A DNA stretch of 64,000 nt, taken from positions 989,501 through 1,053,500 of the forward strand of contig JABMCL010003715.1 in NCBI GenBank assembly GCA_018857735.1, in the 5' to 3' direction. The translations under genes and the position numbers were made by a program. Source of the DNA: Alviniconcha marisindica (Eukaryota > Mollusca > Gastropoda > Provannidae). Below the pieces are notes generated by a model, which did not search any database, was not told the DNA's origin, and saw only the letters and a program-made list of their open reading frames with translations. Positions 55,140-64,000 of the stretch are shown here, in pieces (the stretch's first letter is position 1; the number at the start of each line of letters is the position of its first letter).

Positions 55140-56540
55140 GCAACAGACAGGTAAATAATGATAAATGAAAATTGTTTATTAATTTATCCCATTTAGATTA
55201 TTGGTGCTGGAGTATCTGGCAGTGTTGAAGACTGTTAGCTTGAGGATGACGTGTATGTGAAACAGGCGTGATGTAATGAATACTGTGATGTGAAATTAGG
55301 ATGAAGCTGAACAGAGACAGAATGAAGGACAGAGAGGGGCGCAGTCCTGTTAAAGTCAGCATTCTTTTTAATTATTTGTGTGCTGGGATCTTGTTTCAGA
55401 ACACTAACAGTCAAGTTTGTTTCAGATTAAAAAATGAATTAAAAACTAAAACACTAACGTAGCTCAGAATACAGTCTTGCCTGATCAGAACATTAACAGT
55501 CAATTTTGCTTCAGATTTAAAAACAAAAAATCCCAAAAATCCAAGGTAGCTCAAAATACAGTTATGCAAGCTTTGCCTACCACCAGAAATTCTACTTTTC
55601 AAGTTTTTGCCTTTGTGGTTCATTTATCTTCACGCTAAACCGCATCCTAGCTGCATCCTAGACAACATGATGCAATTTTTTTAGGGAAATCCCCTTCTTC
55701 AGGCCACAAAACAACACTTAAACAACAGTGAAATGGTTAAAAACAATGAAAAATGATATGAGAGGTGAAGTAACTTCTTTTTTGTTGTTGTTGTGTTCAG
55801 TGCTTGCCGGAAGAATGCTGTCCTCCATGAAGCCAGTGCTATATGGACCAGTTCAACAGCATCAGTGACCTCTTGTGCTTTCAGAGAGACTAATGAGCAA
55901 ATCCACTCCAACCCACCCACCCACCATAGGGAGATGTGCAGAGAAAGTATTCTAGTGACTGTGTGACTCCGTCTAACCATCACCAAGTTTGCATCAAATC
56001 AACAGTCAATGATCAGAACCAGTTGCCATATACATGGAATCAACAACAAAGTAATAATATATATGGCACAACAGTGAATAAGACAAAAATGACTGTATCT
56101 GCTTACAAGCTGCCAAAGCATTGACCGAGTCATTTTTGTTGTTTGTTTGTCTGGTATGGCTGATTACTGAAACGTCTGCTGCTGCTGCTGGAAGAGTAAC
56201 TACTCGGAATATTGAACTAGAAGAATTATTTCCTTTTGAGTTATTGTACCTGGTGGCATACATGTCTGCTGCTCCGAGTCAAATACAGTGAAGTACGTCA
56301 CCTGTGGGAGTCACAGCATCAAAACTGAAATGACCCCAAAACAGCGAACAACATCAGAAGTATACAAGAATAATTTATACAGACACACTTCTCTCGATGT
56401 CAGCAAGGATTGCTGAGACCACCAGAACACTGTATAAAAATAACACAAACAGGTGGGTCTACAGCCTTACAGGGAGAGGTAATGGTCAGACAGCTAGAAA
56501 CAGGACAAAATGCACTGAACTGAACGTGATAGGCAGTGTT
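55140..56540. other. A/T-rich DNA without a recognised gene
   Basis: A duplicated phrase about ATTAACAGTCAATTTTGCTTCAG occurs at 55403-55425 and 55490-55512. Nothing else is supported. Confidence 0.4.
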
Positions 56541-57180
56541 GTTTAGTCGAGCTCATCTGAGTGCAGTGGGAAATTCAACTCCTCAACAGACTGCACATGC
56601 AATGCACTAGGTGCAAAAACACTCATGAGCAAATCTCCTCCGACCAACCAACCCACCCACCACAGGGAGATGTGAGGTGAAAGTATTCTAGTGACTGTTG
56701 TTTAGACAAACTCATAATTATGAGTGCAGAGGCAAATTCAACTCCTGACCCAAACTGCACATGTTATGTGATAGGCAATGCTGTTCAGTCAAGCTCATCC
56801 GAGAGTAGCGGCAAATTCAACTTGTCGACCAGCTCGCACACGTAATACCCTAGGTAGGATTGTTTTGACAAGCCCATCTGAATGCAGCAGTAAATTCAAC
56901 TCCTCAACCAAACTGTCAACTCCTCAACCAAACTGCACACGTAATGTACAAGGCAGTGGTGTCCTGACAAGCTGATCTGAGTGCAGTGGCAAATTCAACT
57001 CCTCAACCAAACTGCACACGTAATGTGCACTATGAAGTGTTGCTGAGACAAACTCATCTGAGTGCAGTGGCAAATTCAACTCCTTAACCAAGCTGCACAT
57101 GTAATGCCCTAGGCAGTATTGTTCTGTCAAGCTCATCTGAGTGCAGCTGTAAATTCAACTCCTCAACCGAACTGCACACG
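56540..57180 (+). repeat. About 75-90 bp array (GAGTGCAGTGGCAAATTCAA)
   Basis: Around nine units: AAGCTCATCTGAGTGCAGTG, GCAAATTCAACTCCTCAACC, AAACTGCACACGTAATG and a variable spacer with TAGGCAGTGTTGTT. Slightly diverged, so older than the 26- and 44-bp arrays. Confidence 0.85.
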
Positions 57181-57199
57181 CATGCACAACACAACCAAC

Positions 57200-58070
57200 A
57201 CAACTGCCCAGACATCCATTTCGAGAGATATCCAACCACAGTTCAGACAATCATGATCCAAAATTCCCTTCCACAGAGTCGGAATTTAACAACACCCAAA
57301 AGCTGTACAGCCCATCACAACAGTCAGATACCAGCCCTATGCAACAACATATTACGTAGTATCGCTTATCAAATCAACTTGTGCAACAATAACGATGATT
57401 TAAAAAGGGTTTTTTAAATGACGATGATAACAATGATGATGATGGGGATAATAATAATATTAATATTCATACATAAAGAAAAGAAAAGAAAATCTTCAGC
57501 AAAACAGTTCTGTATTTCAGATTTTGTTACAGTAGGATGATAGTAGGGAGTTTCTGTGGGGTGGGTGATGGCGGCCAGCCATGGATGCGTAATTCCTAAT
57601 GAGATCAGATCACCAGATCAAATGGCTTCAATCACAAAGCAAACTCTAAATGCGACAAAAACCCTTTTCACAGGCAATACAGACTGCTGACGATAGTATA
57701 CAATATAATCAAGAAAATCAAATATTTTTTCAATAAATTAAATCTAATTAAAAATTTTATTTAAAAAAATACCATGAAACACGCACTGAAAAATAAAACA
57801 ACCAGTAAAATCTAATCACAAAAAACAAAAACAATAAATTCTGAATGTCTTGAATCAGGCATGTAAAAAGCCCTGATACAAGAGCAGCATACATCCTGCC
57901 GAAGCTATCATCCCACAGCTTACAATCAAGTGTTGTGAGGTTTATGAAACCTCAGTCCACTGATTAACTAAATCAATACCTGGTACGATCACTGACTGAT
58001 TAAACAAGTGCTGAATCAACACACAAAGCAAGCTGCAGGAGTACTCACAACCAAACTCTCAACACGAATG
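57200..58070. other. A/T-rich DNA without a recognised gene
   Basis: GATGATAA-rich stretch at 57410-57470; otherwise featureless. Confidence 0.4.
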
Positions 58071-58082
58071 GGGCAGGGGTAA

Positions 58083-58290
58083 CTTGTGGGGCAGGATGGC
58101 TCAGCCGCCAGAGCCTCCGACCGAAAGCCAGGTGCAATACTGAAGCAGGTTCGAATCCCCAATATTTCGCAAGGGATTTTTTTCACCCAGAGTCAGCTTT
58201 CAATGCAGACTCTCTTATGGTGTCCGCACTGCCCCAGCCCCATGTGCTGTCACGTGCATCAACATCTGTGCGAAGGTTAAAAAAATCACA
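58083..58290 (+). mobile_element. tRNA-derived SINE head, second family
   Basis: GGGGCAGGATGGCTCAGCCG (box A region) and AGCAGGTTCGAATCCCC (box B GGTTCGAATCC at 58148). It is followed by TTTTTTTCACCCAGAGTCAG and CTTTCAATGCAGACTCTC. A related inverted copy is at 41384-41478. Confidence 0.75.
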
Positions 58291-58299
58291 AACACTGGA

Positions 58300-58703
58300 A
58301 GCCATATCACTGTTTGGACACACAAAAATACTTCATGCTGGTAGGAATTGTTAGCACTGTTCTTACAGCTGCTGTGGCCTTAGCCAGGTAAAATCATCTC
58401 AATTTCCTCGGAGGAAATTAATGAAGTTTTTTTTTTTAAAGAATCAAAAACAATAAGGTGCTTAAAAAACAAACCACCCCAAAAACATCTCTTCACGTTA
58501 GATAAGATGAAGCAATTAATACCAGTGACAAAACTTTTGTGCATAGCTAATCAAATAATGCTGAATTTTAAGCAAGCCAATTTTAAAGTGCCACTGAATT
58601 TTCTGGCGCACGTTCTACCAAAAACAACAACAACTAATAAACAACAAACAAGAATTTAAAAAAAATAACATGTGCATGCATTCACATCACACACACACAC
58701 ACA

Positions 58704-58741
<38 letters not shown>

Positions 58742-60140
58742 CAGATCAAATAAAAAAAGAAAGAATGTTATGTATCAGTTTGCATAATGCTGAATGAATG
58801 ATCATAATAACTGATGTGATACATTGCAATCACCTACTGTGAAATGTGACGTTGGCACTGCTGAATCATACATAAAGCACATTCAAGGAATCAAGTACTT
58901 TGGTTACACCATCAGAAAAACAAAACAAAAAAAAACCCCAAAAGCATGACCTGTTACAAAGATGAAAGCATGACAATTTATGAAGCAAAATGCATTACAA
59001 TCAAAATCCAACTGAGTAAGTGAACATACGCACTTTCAAATTTGTTTTGCTGTTGACAGTTCCATTTCAAAATTACAACACATGATCTAATGTAACATAT
59101 GCTTAAGCAACAGCGTCAATATATAAACACTAACAAATCCAAACCTTCAACTCTTTTGCGATGTTTTGTTTTTCTTCTCATGAACTTGGATACAAATCTC
59201 AGATTTAAAAAGAAAAAGAAAAAAAAGAGTCTAGAAACACCCAATCTCAAAATATTTCACTTTGTCCATAATACGATTTACATGAAAATGCACTGACAAA
59301 TGATAGGATCCATTTTTGTGAATTCAATTAGCCAACAGGGCCTGATCAAAATGTGCATGCCTTGCGTTTGATTTGATTTACTCCATGCATATTTTATTAA
59401 GGTGGGAGGACACTGAGCAAATGTTCAAATCATCTTGTCAAGCTCCACATAACACAGAAGAATAAGCTGCTCCATTCTTCTCATCATCTTCATGTAAAAT
59501 AAATGTCTCTTTGTCCATTTCTTGCTTGTGAGGGCCAGATTTTATTGTTCTTTAATTATCTAATAATATTATAAACAAATAATGTTGCACATTGTTTTAT
59601 CTCACCTTAATCTCTCTCTCTCTCTCTCTCTAAAAAAAAAAATATATATAAAAAGAAACAAAAAAGAAACTGGGTTTAGTATTCCCTATGTTCACTTCTC
59701 CATCCTTTCTATGTCTCTGTTTTATATCTGGTTTAATTTTACACGGCAGTCACCCTATTTCATTCCAAAAAAACAACGTCTCTGAGGTTCACAAGTGCAA
59801 TGCACAACAGTCTGCCTCTATTTCACTTTTTTTCATTCTTTCTATTTTTGCGATTACCATATTCCATTCGCCAAAATGCATCTACGGTTCACAAGTGTAT
59901 CTGTATAATTCAGACTGCTTGCTGTACATCTTTTCCTAACAGAGGATGAGGCTGCAGATGCTTTGGTTCATTCAAACCATGATCATTATGGGAGCAGTTT
60001 TCTGTGGCAGTCCAACATGATAAAGTAGTTCGTACAAGTGTGGAGATACCACCTCAAGCACAGAGCAACCTGACTATAAAGCACACCATTACAGTGCAGC
60101 TGCCCTGTGTGTGGAGTTAATAATTAGGTTTCTTGCTACA
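58300..60140. other. A/T-rich DNA with CA and CT microsatellites
   Basis: CA tract at about 58688-58738 and a short CT tract at 59612-59631. No gene seen. Confidence 0.5.
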
Positions 60141-60145
60141 GTAAA

Positions 60146-60198
60146 TAAGTTGGTGTTTTACACCCAGTCAACCATTATGGTTATATCAGGGTGATCCT
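60146..60198 (-). mobile_element. SINE 3'-tail fragment, inverted
   Basis: TTGGTGTTTTACACCCAGTC then AACCATTATGGTTATATCAGGG is the reverse complement of the tail at 42489-42535. Confidence 0.7.
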
Positions 60199-61002
60199 TG
60201 CTAGAGTCACAACACAGTTGATGATATGCTTGTAAAACAGCTGGACAATATAAGCCTTTCTCTCGTATGAACATGTTAAATTCTCACCATTGTGGTGATC
60301 TTGCCAGTCAAGTCCCTACACAGCATTATGTTGAGGTGAAGCAGTACTCCTTCATCTGCTTTAAACTTATGTTACAGCAATAACTTCTGGACTGCTCTTG
60401 GAGCCATTGCTTCCAGCTTACACTAGTTACGCATTTTGGACACTGAAACAGCATAACCAAAAGCAGTGAAGTAGCCTACATTTCATTTTTCACTGTTTAA
60501 CTGTTGTTTGTTTAAGTGTCGTTTTGTGTCTTGAAAAAGTGGCTTACCCTAAAAATTTGCACTTTGTGTTTGGTCATACTAAAATAATAAGCATTCTTTT
60601 TAACTTTTTTATGTGTTTGATTCCAGTGAAGTATTGTTATAGTGCATCTCTTGACCATTTGTCAGCAGCTTTTGAAGTACTGTGTTTTGATCTCAATTCC
60701 ACAAGATGAACAAGCTGAAATTAGTTTTTAGCATTTTAAACCATGCATTCTCTTTGGTATAATCATATTATCTGTGACTGCTTTGTCCATTATTTGTGCT
60801 AAACAATGGCTTCAGCAAATATAAAAGATCATATAAAAATAAAAAATAAAATTGTCACACAGGACTTTTTGGTAGTATGGTGTTCTGTAACACACACACA
60901 CACTCACAAACACACACATGCATACACGCATGCAAGCATGCACGCATACTATTCTATCTAATCTGATGTAATGCCAAATTCTTATCATGGATGGTACTGA
61001 CA

Positions 61003-61005
<3 letters not shown>

Positions 61006-61061
<56 letters not shown>

Positions 61062-61077
61062 TCTCTCCCTCTCTCTC
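61006..61077. repeat. (CT)n microsatellite
   Basis: About 35 CT dinucleotides with two CCT interruptions near the end. Confidence 0.95.
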
Positions 61078-61395
61078 AAACATACACTCTCTGTACTAAC
61101 AACATACTCTCTCTCTGGATTTACTCTGCATGCAGCCTTCCAAACCTAAATATGATGTTCCCACAATCAGTTACTTAAAATTGCTTTTTTCTTTTTCTTT
61201 CTTTTTTACACTTCAATCTTCTGATGAAAATGACATGTGTACTGAGAAAAAAACAAAAAACAAAAAAACTAAAACAAACAAAAAACCCAACAACCTTTAA
61301 GCATGGCATCACTGAATGAACATGAAAAACGTGCACATGCTGATTCACTCATGGCCCAGCCCAGCACACCCGGATGCTCCTGGAGATCCGTCTCC

Positions 61396-61628
61396 TCACT
61401 GGATGTTATCCAGGCTGATTCGCTTCTTCATGATGTTCCCATAGCTGTCTTCAGCCAGAACCACCACCACCGTGCAGTTTTCGGGGATGTGCTTCATGCG
61501 AGATCGCTTGAGCGTGAATTGCGTGGGCGGAGATTCGCTAAGAAACTCCCAGTGGTGGAAGACCATTCCGTCCGGAGTCGTTACGGAGCTCAATGATACG
61601 AAGGCCACAGTTGGACTTGATGTTCAGA
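61396..61628 (-). CDS. Terminal exon of an unidentified gene, frameshifted
   Basis: On the - strand: acceptor TCCTATCCTGCAG|TCTGAAC, stop TGA at 61398-61396. In the phase given by the previous exon it begins LNIKSNCGLRIIEL and then hits a stop after about 16 more codons. A second frame is strongly protein-like up to the TGA: TPDGMVFHHWEFL, SPPTQFTLKRSRMKHIPENC, TVVVVLAEDSYGN and MKKRISLDNIQ. The switch point lies near 61590, at GAGCTCCGTAACG. A single-base assembly error or a real disabling indel would explain it. I do not recognise the family; the last part looks like a beta-rich domain. Confidence 0.6.
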
Positions 61629-61744
61629 CTGCAGGATAGGAGAACGTTTAAAGATCAAACTGAGTGGTTAGTGGAATAGAATGGAAAAAGTGTGAGTGCC
61701 TGGGTGTTTACATGGGTCTCTTTTTGTCCTTCAATCAGTGTGTG

Positions 61745-62592
61745 TGTACATTTTTATGGACATGTGTGTGTGTGTGTGCAATGTGAAGCGTACATTTTTA
61801 TGGACATGTGTGCATGCAATGTGAGGTATACATTTTTATGGACATGTGTGCATGCAATGTGAGGTACATATTTTTATGGACGTTTGCGCATGCAATGTGA
61901 TGTACATATTTTTATGGACGTGTGCATGCAATGTGAGGTGTAGATTTTTATGGACATGTGTGCATGCAATGTGAGGTGTAGATTTTTATGTACATGCATG
62001 TGTGCAACATGAGGTGTAGATTTTTATGGGTGTGTGCATGCAATGTGAGGTGCAGATTTGTATGGACATGTGTGCATGCAATGTGAGGTGTATATTTTTA
62101 TGGACATGTACGTATGCAACATGAGGTGTAGATTTTTAAGTACATGTACATATGCAACATCAGGTGTAGATTTTTATGGACATGTGTGCAGGCAATGTGA
62201 GGTGTAGATTTTTATGTACATGTACATCTACTGCAATGTGAGGTGTAGATTTTTATGTACATGTATGTGTGCAACATGAGGTGTAGATTTTTATGGGTGT
62301 GTGCATGCAATGTGAGGTGCAGATTTGTATGGACATGTGTGCATGCAATGTGAGGTGTATATTTTTATGGACATGTACGTATGCAACATGAGGTGTAGAT
62401 TTTTAAGGACATGTACATATGCAACATCAGGTGTAGATTTTTATAGACGTGTGCATGCAATGTGAGGTGTAGATTTTTATGTACACGTACGTATGCAACA
62501 TGAGGTGTAGATTTTTATGTACGTGTGCAAGCAATGTGAGGTGTAGATTTTTATGGACATATATATGTAAATGCAATGTGAGGTGTAGATGG
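61745..62592 (+). repeat. About 38-bp minisatellite in the last intron of the - strand gene
   Basis: About 20 units of GTGTGCATGCAATGTGAGGT and GTAGATTTTTATGGACAT with alternates TATGCAACATGAGGTG. A 220-bp higher-order duplication is visible (about 61990-62150 versus 62250-62440). Confidence 0.9.
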
Positions 62593-62816
62593 GCAAGTTT
62601 GATGCTGTCTCATCCACCAACCAATCTGACCCTAAGAGGTCACTTGATTCAAGACATTTAAAGACTCCTTTCCCCATGCAGTCACTGAAACATGTATTTG
62701 TTGTGTGCAATTCCATCAGCTTTGACAGTGTCTGAATTCTCATTGCTCTAGATACATTTGTAGAGGCAAAATCAAAACAGATACTTTAGTATACTGTAAT
62801 ATATCTGTGAACTCAC

Positions 62817-62870
62817 CCCTCCAAGGTTGGGTTCTTGCGTGGGTCATTGGGATCTGGTGCATTAAACCAT
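62817..62870 (-). CDS. Penultimate exon of the unidentified - strand gene
   Basis: On the - strand: acceptor GTCTGTTTCCCAG|ATGG, donor TTGGAGGG|GTGAGT, 54 nt, phase 1 in and phase 2 out. Reads WFNAPDPNDPRKNPTLEG and joins in frame to LNIKSN of the last exon. Strong splice sites and compatible phase support it; further upstream exons would lie outside the window. Confidence 0.6.
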
Positions 62871-62879
62871 CTGGGAAAC

Positions 62880-63480
62880 AGACACAGAAATGAACAATAT
62901 GAACAATGCTAGATATTACATTTCTTGGAAGGCTCGGGGTGCGTGGCTGGAGGTGGGGGTGGGTGGGGGTGGGGGCCTGGAAGAGGACCTGCTGGTTATA
63001 CTCAATCATCTATTTTTAACTGTTTCCAGCCCCAGATAGTAATAATAACCTGAATTCTACACTGAGTCAGCAACATCACAGCGTGCACAGTGATTTACAC
63101 TTTTACACTTTGCATATATTTCAGCATAGAACTGCCACAGGCTATAATTCTACACATAACACCTACTCTGAAAACTACCCAAGCTACACAGTAAATGCAA
63201 TGTAGCCTAAGCTACGTAGTAAATGCAATGTAGTTGCTTTCTCGCCCCCAGGGGCAAAAAGCTGAATAAAACCGTGAAACCTAATCTGTTACCTTCTTTG
63301 GAAACAGTAACCCCAGCTTCTATGCAAAAGGCAATGTAAAACTGAAGATTCATACTCATCACATTATTAGAGCAGCAGTCCTCATTCAGAGGCACAGCAT
63401 AATGAAAATCTGTCAGAAACAGACCGTGACCAGTGAGCTAAAACGGCTGAGCCTACTATGGAGGCACTGTAGAACACCTG
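62880..63480. other. Intron of the - strand gene, no element seen
   Basis: Contains a direct repeat, CCTAAGCTACGTAGTAAATG/CAAGCTACACAGTAAATG at about 63180-63232, and nothing else of note. Confidence 0.4.
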
Positions 63481-63489
63481 AGAAGCACA

Positions 63490-64000
63490 TCCAATGAACT
63501 CATTTCAGGCAGCTGTGCCTACCTGTGAAAGGTTGTAGGCTGACAGAAAATGTGATCAGTGAGTTCATTTCTGACAGCTGCGCCTACCTGTGAAAGGTTG
63601 TAGGCTGACAGAAAATGTGATCAGTGAGTTCATTTCTGACAGCTGCGCCTACCTGTGAAAGGTTGTAGGCTGACAGAAAATGTGACCAGTGAGTTCATTT
63701 CTGACAGCTGCGCCTACCTGTGAAAGGTTGTAGGCTGACAGAAAATGTGACCAGTGAGTTCATTTCTGACAGCTGCGCCTACCTGTGAAAGGTTGTAGGC
63801 TGACAGAAAATGTGATCAGTGAGTTCATTTCTGACAGCTGCGCCTACCTGTGAAAGGTTGTAGGCTGACAGAAAATGTGACCAGTGAGTTCATTTCTGAC
63901 AGCTGTGCCTACCCGTGAAAGGGAAGTTGGCCTGACAAGAGGAGGTGACCAGTGAGTTCATTTCTGACAGCTGTGCCTACCTGTGAAAGGGAAGTTGGCC
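63490..64000. repeat. 65-bp minisatellite running off the window end
   Basis: About eight units of 65 bp: GAGTTCATTTCTGACAGCTG, CGCCTACCTGTGAAAGGTTG and TAGGCTGACAGAAAATGTGA. Only C/T changes separate the central copies. Read on the - strand each unit contains CCTTTCACAG|GTAGGCG, a joined acceptor/donor-like motif. The array continues past 64000. Confidence 0.93.

Larger units (their letters stand above)
47720..61395 (-). other. ORF-poor region, possibly a long 3' UTR on the - strand
   Basis: Between the - strand stop at 61396 and 47.7 kb there is no recognisable exon on either strand, only minisatellites, SINE copies and A/T-rich sequence. It may be a long 3' UTR of the - strand gene or plain intergenic DNA; the sequence alone does not decide. 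Confidence 0.25.

Noticed and set aside
58083..58165. A functional tRNA gene
   Set aside because: Same reasoning: tRNA-like promoter boxes followed by SINE body, no paired acceptor stem seen.

Overview
This window looks like nuclear DNA of an invertebrate animal, most likely a mollusc and perhaps a marine gastropod. The animal assignment is firm: it has multi-exon GT-AG genes, tRNA-derived SINEs and abundant micro- and minisatellites. The mollusc assignment is inference from repeat style and from a diverged but clearly orthologous cytoskeletal gene. No bacterial, viral, CRISPR or rRNA features were seen.

The one gene that can be read with high confidence is a complete 17-exon SPECC1L (cytospin-A) orthologue on the + strand, coding 24787-42194. 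All splice phases agree and give an open frame of 1173 codons: a Ser/Thr-rich N-terminus (residues 1-221), a long coiled coil (about 222-860), a disordered Ser/Pro-rich linker, and a C-terminal calponin-homology domain (about 1042-1158). Upstream, 1-24.7 kb holds no convincing coding gene. It contains a CpG-rich candidate promoter/first exon (about 3.6-5.2 kb), long CT and CA microsatellites, G/C homopolymers, a 743-bp tandem duplication (12.6-14.1 kb), an array carrying E-boxes (17.7-18.0 kb) and several large minisatellites. The 3' UTR of SPECC1L probably runs to a good poly(A) signal at 47086.

From the other end, two terminal exons of an unidentified gene lie on the - strand (62870-62817 and 61628-61396). 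The last one carries an apparent frameshift. The AT-rich, ORF-poor 47.7-61.4 kb stretch could be the long 3' UTR of that gene, so the two genes would converge near 47.1-47.7 kb. This is inference.

The most striking feature is the arrangement of tandem repeats around SPECC1L exons. At several exon-intron borders a minisatellite starts or ends exactly at the splice site, and its unit resembles the exon edge plus the splice signal. The cases are the acceptors of exons 1, 3 and 5, the donors of exons 2, 5, 13 and 15, and the last coding segment of exon 17. The gene therefore sits among arrays of decoy splice sites. A separate 26-bp array at 49.06-49.41 kb contains 12 intact near-consensus 5' splice-site motifs. 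I consider these splice-site-seeded arrays the best candidate for something undescribed.
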